From Paludibacter sp. (GTDB lineage: Bacteria; Bacteroidota; Bacteroidia; Bacteroidales; Paludibacteraceae): DNA of 32,065 nt. Made by a program: the position numbers and the translations under genes. Within the stretch, counting starts at the first letter, position 1, and each line of letters opens with the position of its first letter. The stretch spans positions 22,749-54,813 of the forward strand of contig JAQTUE010000033.1 of assembly GCA_028710415.1 (NCBI GenBank), written 5' to 3'. The notes below the pieces were generated by a model. It was not told where the DNA came from and ran no database searches. It worked only from the letters and a program-made list of their open reading frames with translations. Positions 6,908-16,290 of the stretch are shown here, one piece after another.

Positions 6908-9900
6908 TTAATTTATTATTGTGCTAATATATTCTACAGCAGACTCACCCTCATTGAAAATTGCAAATGTACCTATTTTATTACCCTCAATTTGACCATT
7001 CAACATATATTGGTAACGACCTTTATCACTATAATCATTTAAAGGATGACGGGAAATAGCAATAAGTTGATAATCATAATCCTGTGCAATCTTTTCTAAC
7101 ATATCAAAATTACTTCCTATATTTTCAGTTTCGTCTATTGGCATAATGCGTAATCCTTTAGCGAACTTTCCTCCACTTACCTTTTTCTCTATAAGTGATA
7201 AGCGAGCTATACAAAGCAAGGCTATTGCAGCATAAGTCTGTCCAGTGCTACCAGAATTAATTGTTCCATCACTTTTTCTCATACTAAAATCAATGTTGAA
7301 ATAAGATTTTGGATTTAATAAGTGTTTCACATCTATTTTGCGCACCTTTCCTCCACACTTTAGGTATGCATCTCTCATCATTTCCTCAATATTGATTTTT
7401 TCAGCCAACGATGCGAATAAATCAGTATAAGTGGCCTTTTCCTCTAGAAGGGTTATAAATTTATCAATCCAATCTATTGGATAAGCATCCGAATAATTAT
7501 GGTCTATATGCAAAGAAATACCTTGAGATATTTGACAATCGTTACGTGAAAAATAATTTGACAACTCTGCTATTTCTGTAAGGTACTCAATACTATTATC
7601 TCTAACTTCAGTAAATATCTCTTTTAAGATATTCAGTTTTACATCGCTGAATTCGGTATATTTATCAGTTATTTCTGTCAAATATACTTTAATTTGTTGT
7701 AATATATCTAATTCGTCATTAACAATCCTACGAGTGAGAATTTCAGGAAGTATTTCTTTGGACAAAGCAATGAAATCCTCCGAATCCTTGAATCGAATTT
7801 GGCTGGAAGAGTGCACATGATTATTTACTATATTATTGTAATGTACTCTGTATGATTCAACTGATATGTTAAATTCTCTTTCTTGTTCAACTGGATTAAG
7901 ATATTGATTTCGACAATCATTCAAATTGATTTTAAACTTTTCGTTTGATAGAGTTTCATATTTAAACAAATAATTTGAATATTCCGACTTCTCTTTATTT
8001 AATTCTTGCGTTATTCTAAAAATATTTTGCTTAGCGACTTTTCTTTCAGCAAGTTCTTTACTTTCATTTCGAGTTATAGAATTATTTAATGTCTTAGTTA
8101 TCTTCAAATACCATTGAAGTTGATGTTCACAATTTTTCTTATTTTGACTTTTTTCGTTTTTTAGTTTTGATAACATGATAGATAAGCTTTCAGGATTTGA
8201 TTCTGCTTGTAATTTAAACAGACTTACAAACCTTGAAATGCTTAGTAATTCCTGATCTATCAACTCTTTTATTTGATTGGATTGGTTAATAGTTGTCAAA
8301 CAGTCATCAATTTCCACTTTCCATTTTTTAATATCTTCTGCCCAAAAATAGTGATTACAATAAGATTCAAATTCATTTTCCGTTTTATCTAAATTTTTAT
8401 CAAATTTATAATTTTCTATCTTTTCTTTTTCTTTATATGCGTTTATAGCTTCAATACCAGCTTGATTATGCAATGTTTTAAGTGCTAATAATCCTTTTCG
8501 CTCTTTATCTAACTTTTCTAATTTACTTTGTGATTTGTTATAGTTTTCAACGAAATATTTTTCTAATTGATTAATATCTTTCGTATTGAATAACTGTGAC
8601 TTGACATACGGTATATATTCATGAATGCCATTCAATTTTACCCAAAAACCTTCACTACCATCTTTCTCGGAATTCAAATGGAAAAATAATTCTTCAGGTG
8701 ACGGTAAATATTTTGCAACTCTTTCAAACAATTCCGGTTTTTGTGTTGTCAAATCCTTAAAATAGACTAAAGCACTTTCCTGCTCTATGTTTAAAGACTT
8801 TCCATTCTTTAATGCCCAGCTTGATAAAGAATGTGGATTACTTGTATCAGCAAATTTCGATAAAGCCTTTTGATTTTTAATCTTATTGTCTATTTCTTCG
8901 ACTTTTTGTTGATAAATATCTTCAATATTATCATTTAAAATCCAATCGGAAGATAGGAACACTTCCATTAATTTTTTCTCATTTAAGGCATGATTTAAGA
9001 CCTTAATTTTATTTCGCTTTTCAATATTTTCTTGTTGAGAATGAAATGCTGTTTTTAATTTTTCTATTGTTTGATATTTCTCTATCCAATTCTCTACGAT
9101 TTTCATCTCTCCATAGAGTTGCTCAACAAGTTCAATTACGTTCGTTTTTCGTAAGTCACTACCAAGATTTAAATCAGCACATTCACCTATAATCTCGTTC
9201 AACTTTACTTCCAATACTTTTTTTGCATCATTAATTTCTATAAATCTAACTTTTGCATTTTGGATCGTATCAAAGTGAGTTTGAATTTGATCAAATAATG
9301 AGTCAATGGTCTCTATATTTTCATTTATTTTATCTATTCTAAAATTAGCTATACAGTTGATAGCATTCTTTATCTTTTGCTGGTTGTCGGATATTTCTTT
9401 TTCTTTATTTTGTATATTAGTAAAGTGGAAAATACATTTAGCTTTATATAGTTCGATTTCTGATTCGTGTTTTTCTTTTTTTAGTGACTTTAGTTCTATT
9501 AAGTCTCTTTCTTTAGCAGATACATTTTGAAGTATTTCTTTATGCCGTTTATGTCCATCTAAATCTGCTTCAATATTATCTAATCGTTTTTGAAAGTCAT
9601 CATGTATCTCTTTTTCTTTATGGTCATCAAAGAAAAAATATTTCAAGGATTCCGAATCATGTTTGAAATCACGACCTCTTGCAAATGAACGAAGAATACG
9701 CGCATAATTTTTAAGACGTGCTTTGTCTGTTATCTGTATTGGTAACAATTCATGCTCCATTAAATATTCGTGATATACTTTTTGTGTCATTTTTAGACAA
9801 TTAAACTGACTATCTAATCGAATAGAGACAGCATCAATATCCTCAACAATTTCTCCATTTAATATATCTCGATATGATATGGGATTTTGGAGAGGTACAT

Positions 9901-10255
9901 AAGGATCTTTCCCATACCCTCCTTGAATAATAAAAGGGTCCGGGTTTATTGTTGCAGTAGAAATAAACATTCCCAGAATTATGTATTTATGAATGTCAAC
10001 TTCTACATTTATAAACACATATCCATAGCGACCAATTGGCATTGTTTTGGCAAGCCTTTCATTGGTGCCTTCCGTTGCGGATAAAAACTCACTACCTACA
10101 AAAATAAGTTGTAACATATCGGCGATCATTGATTTTCCAACGCCACTATCTCCAGAAAAATCTGTACGAAAATTGTGGAATACATAATCCGTATGGAAAT
10201 GATGTTGAATTCCGACTGAAGATAAACTATGTATTCGGGGAAATTGCTTTGCCAT
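6908..10255 (-). CDS. jetC: JetC/MksB-like SMC ATPase of a Wadjet system
   Basis: SMC/MukB-type motor that loads on DNA and extrudes loops. About 1115 residues from the chosen ATG; a TTG eight codons upstream is less likely. Walker A is GDSGVGKS at about residues 35-42. Long coiled-coil segments rich in Lys, Glu and Asn fill the middle (for example about 230-400 and 600-780), around a central hinge-like part. Near the C-terminus come the signature NSGSTGQTYAAIALL (about 1000-1014) and Walker B GLRIMPIDETEN (Asp/Glu about 1041-1042), then a D-loop/switch region (LIAISRHP). The gene overlaps jetB by 29 bp. The size fits MksB/JetC and is below the ~1480 residues of MukB. Very AT-rich, unlike hsdR next door. 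Confidence 0.87.
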   Translation of the reverse strand: MAKQFPRIHSLSSVGIQHHFHTDYVFHNFRTDFSGDSGVGKSMIADMLQLIFVGSEFLSATEGTNERLAKTMPIGRYGYVFINVEVDIHKYIILGMFISTATINPDPFIIQGGYGKDPYVPLQNPISYRDILNGEIVEDIDAVSIRLDSQFNCLKMTQKVYHEYLMEHELLPIQITDKARLKNYARILRSFARGRDFKHDSESLKYFFFDDHKEKEIHDDFQKRLDNIEADLDGHKRHKEILQNVSAKERDLIELKSLKKEKHESEIELYKAKCIFHFTNIQNKEKEISDNQQKIKNAINCIANFRIDKINENIETIDSLFDQIQTHFDTIQNAKVRFIEINDAKKVLEVKLNEIIGECADLNLGSDLRKTNVIELVEQLYGEMKIVENWIEKYQTIEKLKTAFHSQQENIEKRNKIKVLNHALNEKKLMEVFLSSDWILNDNIEDIYQQKVEEIDNKIKNQKALSKFADTSNPHSLSSWALKNGKSLNIEQESALVYFKDLTTQKPELFERVAKYLPSPEELFFHLNSEKDGSEGFWVKLNGIHEYIPYVKSQLFNTKDINQLEKYFVENYNKSQSKLEKLDKERKGLLALKTLHNQAGIEAINAYKEKEKIENYKFDKNLDKTENEFESYCNHYFWAEDIKKWKVEIDDCLTTINQSNQIKELIDQELLSISRFVSLFKLQAESNPESLSIMLSKLKNEKSQNKKNCEHQLQWYLKITKTLNNSITRNESKELAERKVAKQNIFRITQELNKEKSEYSNYLFKYETLSNEKFKINLNDCRNQYLNPVEQEREFNISVESYRVHYNNIVNNHVHSSSQIRFKDSEDFIALSKEILPEILTRRIVNDELDILQQIKVYLTEITDKYTEFSDVKLNILKEIFTEVRDNSIEYLTEIAELSNYFSRNDCQISQGISLHIDHNYSDAYPIDWIDKFITLLEEKATYTDLFASLAEKINIEEMMRDAYLKCGGKVRKIDVKHLLNPKSYFNIDFSMRKSDGTINSGSTGQTYAAIALLCIARLSLIEKKVSGGKFAKGLRIMPIDETENIGSNFDMLEKIAQDYDYQLIAISRHPLNDYSDKGRYQYMLNGQIEGNKIGTFAIFNEGESAVEYISTIIN

Positions 10256-10925
10256 GATTACTTTTAATGATTTCGTCAATATTCATGATTATTTCTTCAT
10301 ATAGGGTAAATAATCTTTTACAAGATGGCATTACCTCAAAAATTTGAGAATCTTTGTCCAAACTTACCCATCCAATGTCATTGAAATCGGATAGGGCGCT
10401 ACGAATAATTTGTTGAATGGCTTTCTCATCAGCATCTATTGATATGTCTTCATTATTTTTAGCAAATAACCTTAGTAAATTCACTTTATATTCCTCATAA
10501 TCTTCAAAAATTCTTTTTACAAAAGTATCAATTGACTGCTGATATTCAGAGGTTGGGTCTATAATGCAAATTCTTAATAATAAGAATCCAACTATTAGAT
10601 GCGCATCTTTTAATCTTTTTCTATTTAATTCTGGTATTTTTCCACGACTAATTCTCCCATTTTCATCTCTACGAAAATCGATGAAAAAGTATTGTTCATT
10701 GTCTTGTCCTTCATTAGATAGATACAAATCAAAAAAATCAGCATAATATTTACTTAAACTTGGATAATTATATCTAACAAAGTCAAAAACACCTTTAGGT
10801 GAACTTTGTCGCTGAATAAATACTCCGTTTTTCAGCGCATAATCCAAAGGTGCAAAAAAATCTGTTGCATCTGGTTGTTCTAAAAAGTTATAAATCAAAT
10901 TCTTTTGTATATCGTTGTTTTCCAT
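10227..10925 (-). CDS. jetB: JetB/MksE-like kite subunit of a Wadjet system
   Basis: 232 residues, soluble, mainly helical, about the size of MksE/JetB. These winged-helix (kite) proteins bind the kleisin and DNA. The N-terminal part has ATDFFAPLDYALKNGVFIQR and PSLSKYYADFFDLYL. The centre has 'RRDENGRISRGKIPELNRKR' followed by LKDAHLIVGFLLLRI, as in MksE proteins, where a conserved stretch precedes a long helix. The C-terminus carries a second winged-helix-like part (IIRSALSDFNDIGWVSLDKD, SQIFEVMPSCKRL). It overlaps jetA by 31 bp and jetC by 29 bp, pointing to coupled translation and defined stoichiometry. The name rests on size, features and position. Confidence 0.75.
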   Translation of the reverse strand: MENNDIQKNLIYNFLEQPDATDFFAPLDYALKNGVFIQRQSSPKGVFDFVRYNYPSLSKYYADFFDLYLSNEGQDNEQYFFIDFRRDENGRISRGKIPELNRKRLKDAHLIVGFLLLRICIIDPTSEYQQSIDTFVKRIFEDYEEYKVNLLRLFAKNNEDISIDADEKAIQQIIRSALSDFNDIGWVSLDKDSQIFEVMPSCKRLFTLYEEIIMNIDEIIKSNHGKAISPNT

Positions 10926-12208
10926 ATGGCAATAGTTGGATATGTTGGATAACTTATTTTCTCTTTTCGGATTTCAACCTGATATATTTTACTTTTGAAA
11001 TATTTTTCCATTGCATGAGAGGCATAACGAACAGCTACGTTTACATCTCCGTGCTCTTTTTCCATTATATTAAAGAAATACATGGAAAAGTCTACCTCTT
11101 TTGAAATGCTTAGTTCATGTTCAAGTTCATCAAGATATTGCTTAACTCGTTTGAACATTGAAGTTTGCTTATTGCATCGCTTAAGTTCATCTAAAGAAGC
11201 CTCATTATTAGTCGTTGGAACAATAATTTTTACACTTCGTTGAGAAATCTTTTGTTCTGGATTCCAGGTTTCTTTTATTATTAAGAATTTCTGAAGTTTA
11301 TCAGGGAGTATGCATTCATTGGGAATATTACTTGGCAAACAAACGTCTTCGCCTTTATTCAATTGAGCATTGTTCAAAGTATATTTTAGGAGTAGTTTGA
11401 ATTTTCTGTAAAAATCATGCTGGTTGACGTTGTTGATAAATTCGTCTAATTTTGGTTTTATTCCATCTATTTTTCGACCAATAATTTGCAGTTTGTTTCT
11501 TGTACCTCTGAAATATTTTATAACATCTGTTATCTCTTTAAAGTAAGTGATTCCTTTTTCTTCTTTTTGAAAATTAATCATCCAATCTTCAATATGTCTT
11601 GAACTTTGAAATGCAATATTTAATTCTCGCGTTTGAATACCTAAACCAGTCAATATATCTATAATATTCTTAAGTGAAAAGATATTATAATCGTCATTTT
11701 GGTTTATTTCTGTGCGAAATTCTGCAATAGCCTTTGTCACTTTTCTATCTAAAACAGAAGTTTGGGCACTAACTTTTCTTCGATATCCATCAAATGTATA
11801 TTGATACCACATTTCAAATGGTTCAATCTCCAATTGATTTTGAATAAATTTAAAGTCTCCCTCTATTTCTGTTGGATTGAAAGTGTCTGATAATACCGTT
11901 GCTATTTCACTACATAATTGTTCAGCGTATGGTCGAAAACTGTAAAACCCTTTATTCACGTCCCTCCAAAGGAAAAATTTTTGTAAAGATCTTATGATTT
12001 GATTGAATTGTTCAGTTTGTTCAGTCTTTATTTCACTTTGCCTGACATATCTTATTGAATTAAGAATATCATCTTCTGTAAATGTTATTTCAAGCTCTTT
12101 ATTTTGGATACGTTGATATAAATGAAAGATTACTAACATGACTTTTCTGTTGGGAAACAAGTCGTTGTATTCTTGCTTAACTTCATTATATAGGTTAAAT
12201 GCATCCAT
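10895..12208 (-). CDS. jetA: JetA/MksF-like kleisin subunit of a Wadjet system
   Basis: 437 residues, soluble and helical. The N-terminal ~90 residues look like a winged-helix domain (EVKQEYNDLFPNRKVMLVIF; later FFLWRDVNKGFYSFRPYAEQ). A long helical middle follows (about 160-300), and a C-terminal segment of strands and helices (about 330-437) includes 'VDFSMYFFNIMEKEHGDVNV'. This layout fits the kleisin MksF/JetA that bridges the heads of the SMC dimer. It is the first gene of the operon on the minus strand, 216 bp after hsdR. No TAnnTTTG box was found in that gap, so it may be co-transcribed with the restriction genes or use a weak promoter. It does not obviously look like the DUF3375 (type I) JetA, so the Wadjet subtype stays open. 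Confidence 0.7.
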   Translation of the reverse strand: MDAFNLYNEVKQEYNDLFPNRKVMLVIFHLYQRIQNKELEITFTEDDILNSIRYVRQSEIKTEQTEQFNQIIRSLQKFFLWRDVNKGFYSFRPYAEQLCSEIATVLSDTFNPTEIEGDFKFIQNQLEIEPFEMWYQYTFDGYRRKVSAQTSVLDRKVTKAIAEFRTEINQNDDYNIFSLKNIIDILTGLGIQTRELNIAFQSSRHIEDWMINFQKEEKGITYFKEITDVIKYFRGTRNKLQIIGRKIDGIKPKLDEFINNVNQHDFYRKFKLLLKYTLNNAQLNKGEDVCLPSNIPNECILPDKLQKFLIIKETWNPEQKISQRSVKIIVPTTNNEASLDELKRCNKQTSMFKRVKQYLDELEHELSISKEVDFSMYFFNIMEKEHGDVNVAVRYASHAMEKYFKSKIYQVEIRKEKISYPTYPTIAIWKTTIYKRI

Positions 12209-12424
12209 ATCTTCTTGGCTTGATATCTATGTCAATTTAAGATCAACTTAGACTTTTATTAACTTCTTATTTAATTCATTAAATTCTTTGATTTTGAATT
12301 AGACTATTTCCCCTCCACTTTCCCTATCTCCTCCATCAATCAATACAACAGATAATCCATTCAATCAATCCCGGCTTCAAAGCAGGTTCTAAATTATAAT
12401 ATTTGATTTAAGAGAGAATTCTTT

Positions 12425-15400
12425 TCACACCACTACCACTCCATGCAATTCATCCACATACCTGGGTATCACATTCACATGATTCCCAAACACCTGCAAC
12501 CAGTCAAATCCATCAAAGGGTGATTCGTTGGCAATAACCTCCCGGGTGATATCGCCATTCTCGCACACGTAATTGACAATCGTCTTCACATACTCTTGCT
12601 GTTGGGAATTCAGGGTGTTTTCATCCAGGAATTTGCTAAACTTATCAGCTGCTATGTCCCGGTTTACTCCAATCATGGAACGCAGGAAGATGGCTACATT
12701 TCCTTCGGAGAAGCGGTTTTGGGTATAGTTGTCGTACTCTTCTTTCGTTCCGAGTTCTTTCCACAGGATATTTTCAAGCTCCAGGAGGTCACTTCTGTCA
12801 AGCTTTTCAATCATGTGGATTTTCTGGAGTGCAGTATTCGTTGCCAAGTTATTCAACAGGTAATCAAACACCCGCTGCTTGTAGGTGGTGACAATGACAA
12901 TCCCTGCTGCGAATCCACCATCCACTATTTCGTCTTCAATATCCACAGTAAAAGTGGCTTTCTTGTCGCCCACCAGGAACTTCATTAAGTCCCGTAACTC
13001 TGTCCGTATACGTTCAAGACCCGGTAAAGACAGGTTCTTCCAGAAGTTTTCGGTCAATAGCTCCTTGATGACTTCAATCTTTTCCTTCACCTGGGGGATA
13101 GTCGTTTTATCCTGCAGAATTTCGGCAATGGTCACTATTTTCTGTTTCGTGTTGGTCGTGTTTGTCAAGTCATCCAGGAGTGACAGCTCAATGATGAGCA
13201 CCATCATGTCAAACCGTTTCGCATTTTCATCCTCTTGGGTAGGAGTCAGTAAAAAGGAGATACGATTCTTTATTTCCAGCACATCCAATTGCGACAGGTA
13301 TTGCCATACGGTTTCCAGTTTGTACTTATCCACATACAGTAAGTTTTTCCGTACATCAATCCGCTGGGTATTCAGGGTTCCAATCTGCACCCTGAGTTCA
13401 TTTTTAGTCTGCCAATGATATTCCCGGGCATAGTCATCTTCCTGGAATCTCAATGCCTGAAGTTCAAAAGCTATGTCGGCTTTGATATTAAAGATCCGTT
13501 CTGTCAGCGATTGGGTGGTGGTGAGTACCGAACCGTTTGGATTCTTGTCGAAGTAGTCAAAGTTCTCGCAGAAATCAAAGATATAAAACTCCTGTTTATC
13601 CTGTTCCCCTTTATCCTGATGCTCGCCAAAGACCCCTTCCGATAACCGGGTACCACGGCCTATCATTTGAAGAAATTTAATCTTCGACCGTACAATCTTG
13701 AAGAATACCAGGTTCAGTATATCCGGAACATCAATCCCGGTATCCAGCATATCCACCGAGACTGCAATCTGAGGGTCTTTATCCCGCAATTCAAACTTTT
13801 CTATCAGGTCATGGGCGTACGTCACGTAGTTGTCAATCAGCACGCAGTACTCAGCCCCGTATTGTGGATACAAAGTTTTGAACCGTTCCGTGATTTGTTC
13901 GGCATGTGCATGATTGTACGCGAAAATGACGGTCTTGCCGATACGCTCTCCACTCTGCACTTTCAACCCATTGGTCATCAGGTCCTGCAGCACTTTATCG
14001 ATGGTGTCGTGATTAAAGATATACAAGAACATTTCCTCGCCACGGATATCCCTTTTGCATTCATTTCCATCCAGTGCATTTTTGGCAGCTTCGTAGTCCC
14101 ACACCTTTTCCAGTTGTTCTTTCTCTTCAAAGCTCAGGTCCTTGTATTTGATACCTGCCTGCAGGTGTTTTGAATGCCGGATAATACCACGGTAGGGTAC
14201 CAGAAACTTGTCAGCAACCGCCTCTTCCAGCTCATAATCGAAGTTAGGGACTCCCTGCTCCATTTCAAACATCTCGTACGTGCTTCTGTCCACTTCACTT
14301 CGGGGTGTGGCAGTCAAACCCACCAGCAATGAATCAAAGTAATCAAAGATAGCAGTGTATTTCCCAAAGATGGAACGGTGGGCTTCATCAATAATGATCA
14401 AATCGAACCTGCCAATGGAGAAGTCCTTGGTATCCTTGTCAATGTAGTTGATCATCGTCTGGTAGGTCGAGAAAATGATCCGGGCATTCAGATCCTTATC
14501 AGTATCATTGTCCGACAGCACACATACCGGAACGTGGGGCAGCAATTTGGCAAAGTTCTTCTTAGCCTGCCCTACCAATGCAGTCCGGTCAGCCAGAAAC
14601 AGCACATTCTTGATCCAGTTGTTCCGCATAAGCAGTTCAACCAGCGAAATAGAGACGCGTGTCTTGCCGGTACCGGTAGCCATCACGAGCAATGCCCTGC
14701 GGTGTTTGCTGTTGAAGTGCTCACAAACTGCCGTTACGGCAGTCTTTTGGTAATATCGGCCGGCAATGCTTTCGTTTATTTTGAAGTCACTGATGTCTTG
14801 ACGGCTCTTGCGCTGAATAAGCAGTTCCAACTCAGCCATAGTATGAAAGCCCAGCAATCTACGGTTTGGATAGCCCAGTCCGTCAATGATGTTCAATTCA
14901 TACCCGTTGGTGTAGTATATCACGGGTCGTATGCCATATTGTTTCTCCAGGCAGTCGGCATAGAGCGTCGCCTGGTGTTTGCCTTTTATCGGGCTGTGAC
15001 TCGTCTTCTTGGCTTCCACCAGCGCCAACGGACTTCCATCCCTACCGTACAGCACATAATCCACAAACCCTTCCTCTTTCGTATTTGGCATTCCTTCCAC
15101 ACGGATTTCAATACCTGCTTTCCCGGGCACTTTGCTGTTTTCGGTATCCAATACTTCCCATCCGGCTTCACGCAACTGCTGGTCGATATAGAACTTGCGT
15201 GTCTCGGCTTCGGTAAAGTATTCGGGATTCTTGACTATCAGCGTGTCTTTCTTGTCGATCTTGCCTGCATAGTGGCTGATGACTTCTTTGGATGGTTCTG
15301 CATGAACAGGTGGGGCAATATGAACTTCAGGTTTGGAACTGAGCAACTCTTTGTCGAATGGTGGATAGCTATCCATCACCCCTAATTTAGTCAATACAGC

Positions 15401-15754
15401 CCCTGTAAACGCATGAAGGTTGAGCAGACAGAAGAATGATTCTTTCCTGGTGACGTTTGCTGTATGGGCAGCATTATTCCCGGCCTTGCGGATATAATGC
15501 AATGCCATCATCAGCTTATCATCACCCACAAATGTCTTGAAATCCTCGCCATCTACCAGTTCAAACAAGGATGCTTTTTCGTGAACCTCCATCTGCCTGA
15601 GCAGGTAAACGGTCTTCACCAGGTACTCCAACGCCAGCCTGCTGCTTAGTGCCGATTTGTTTGGATCGGACAATTGGTTGATCTCCGCATCGTTGCAAAA
15701 CAGGTAGAGTGAAGCAAAATCAACATTGGTTTTCAGGTAGTCGAAGTTTCTCAT
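12425..15754 (-). CDS. hsdR: Type I restriction enzyme R subunit (HsdR)
   Basis: Motor and nuclease subunit of a type I restriction enzyme. 1109 residues, full length. Residues 1-125 form a DUF4145-like helical domain. The PD-(D/E)xK nuclease follows: Asp232 in EEGFVDYVLYG, and Glu247/Lys249 in LALVEAKKTS. The helicase has Walker A ATGTGKT (359-365), DEAH box (456-459), TATP (about 481-484) and motif VI MIGRGTRL (about residues 690-700). The C-terminal third resembles the EcoEI-type HsdR C-terminal domain. No frameshift or missing motif. It is separated from hsdS by 536 bp of repeats rather than being contiguous with hsdMS. Its base composition is clearly more GC-rich than the jet genes and hsdS. 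Confidence 0.95.
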   Translation of the reverse strand: MRNFDYLKTNVDFASLYLFCNDAEINQLSDPNKSALSSRLALEYLVKTVYLLRQMEVHEKASLFELVDGEDFKTFVGDDKLMMALHYIRKAGNNAAHTANVTRKESFFCLLNLHAFTGAVLTKLGVMDSYPPFDKELLSSKPEVHIAPPVHAEPSKEVISHYAGKIDKKDTLIVKNPEYFTEAETRKFYIDQQLREAGWEVLDTENSKVPGKAGIEIRVEGMPNTKEEGFVDYVLYGRDGSPLALVEAKKTSHSPIKGKHQATLYADCLEKQYGIRPVIYYTNGYELNIIDGLGYPNRRLLGFHTMAELELLIQRKSRQDISDFKINESIAGRYYQKTAVTAVCEHFNSKHRRALLVMATGTGKTRVSISLVELLMRNNWIKNVLFLADRTALVGQAKKNFAKLLPHVPVCVLSDNDTDKDLNARIIFSTYQTMINYIDKDTKDFSIGRFDLIIIDEAHRSIFGKYTAIFDYFDSLLVGLTATPRSEVDRSTYEMFEMEQGVPNFDYELEEAVADKFLVPYRGIIRHSKHLQAGIKYKDLSFEEKEQLEKVWDYEAAKNALDGNECKRDIRGEEMFLYIFNHDTIDKVLQDLMTNGLKVQSGERIGKTVIFAYNHAHAEQITERFKTLYPQYGAEYCVLIDNYVTYAHDLIEKFELRDKDPQIAVSVDMLDTGIDVPDILNLVFFKIVRSKIKFLQMIGRGTRLSEGVFGEHQDKGEQDKQEFYIFDFCENFDYFDKNPNGSVLTTTQSLTERIFNIKADIAFELQALRFQEDDYAREYHWQTKNELRVQIGTLNTQRIDVRKNLLYVDKYKLETVWQYLSQLDVLEIKNRISFLLTPTQEDENAKRFDMMVLIIELSLLDDLTNTTNTKQKIVTIAEILQDKTTIPQVKEKIEVIKELLTENFWKNLSLPGLERIRTELRDLMKFLVGDKKATFTVDIEDEIVDGGFAAGIVIVTTYKQRVFDYLLNNLATNTALQKIHMIEKLDRSDLLELENILWKELGTKEEYDNYTQNRFSEGNVAIFLRSMIGVNRDIAADKFSKFLDENTLNSQQQEYVKTIVNYVCENGDITREVIANESPFDGFDWLQVFGNHVNVIPRYVDELHGVVVV

Positions 15755-15924
15755 GTATCTTTTCAGTTATGTATCAATTCAAGGCTGCGTTTCTTTAAAG
15801 CTGTTTAATGGGTGTATTTTGTCCCATATTGTTTTTATGTGTCCCAAAAGTTCTGTCTTTGGTACATAATAAATTTAAATAAAAACATGGCGTGTTACCT
15901 GACCATAAATTCTGTATAAATGTG

Positions 15925-15992
15925 TCACCGCTACGCGGCTTAAATATCTACTTTAACCTATTTCTACAAAACTATCACCGCTACGCGGCTTA
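15925..15992. repeat. Two copies of TCACCGCTACGCGGCTTA, 50 bp apart
   Basis: Identical 18-mers at 15925-15942 and 15975-15992. Each contains a mini-hairpin CCGC-tac-GCGG. Together with the next repeat pair they fill much of the hsdS-hsdR gap (15755-16290). The remainder is AT-rich, and I found no credible gene or promoter box for hsdR in it. Confidence 0.7.
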
Positions 15993-16051
15993 GATTAGTG
16001 CATAGAAGCAACAACAATTTGCTAGAACCATTACCATTATCTGTCTCAGAA

Positions 16052-16132
16052 AGGTACGTAGTACCGATATTTTGGTAGAACTAACAACGATAAAAGCTCA
16101 ATTAGGTGCGAAGCACCGACATTTTGGTAGAA
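16052..16132. repeat. Two 29-bp copies of a GGTRC-hairpin repeat, 52 bp apart
   Basis: Copies at 16052-16080 and 16104-16132 share the right half GA(T/C)ATTTTGGTAGAA. Their left hairpins are GGTAC-gta-GTACC and GGTGC-gaa-GCACC. The bases that differ between copies are compensated within the stem, so the hairpin shape is kept while its sequence changes. A degenerate third copy may begin near 16018 (TTTGCTAGAA). Similar intergenic repeats are common in Bacteroidales as far as I recall. Confidence 0.65.
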
Positions 16133-16245
16133 TAGTTGCAAAAGAAAGTACCTTAAACTACTATGACACATTCCGGCTTGTGGAAATGGTGACAGAATGC
16201 TTTATAGTTCAACCCTTTTATTCTTATTCCAATCCTTTTTTTTTT

Positions 16246-16278
16246 AATTCTGTAAATTCTGTAATTCTGCAAATTCTG
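16246..16278. repeat. Short tandem repeat AATTCTGTA x4
   Basis: Four imperfect 8-9 base units (AATTCTGTA, AATTCTGT, AATTCTGCA, AATTCTG) just before the 3' end of hsdS. A simple repeat with no evident function. Confidence 0.6.
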
Positions 16279-16290
16279 ATTCAGACACTT

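Noticed and set aside
6908..10255. Chromosome-segregation MukB instead of a defence SMC
   Set aside because: Length is about 1115 rather than ~1480 residues, and a Toprim gene follows directly, which fits Mks/Jet operons and not mukFEB.
14378..15385. Long (335-codon) plus-strand frame opposite hsdR
   Set aside because: It is antisense to an intact hsdR with all motifs and has no recognisable domain; a shadow of the GC-richer gene.
15925..16132. CRISPR-like array from evenly spaced repeats
   Set aside because: Only two copies of each repeat, repeats too short or in different families, and no cas genes in the window.
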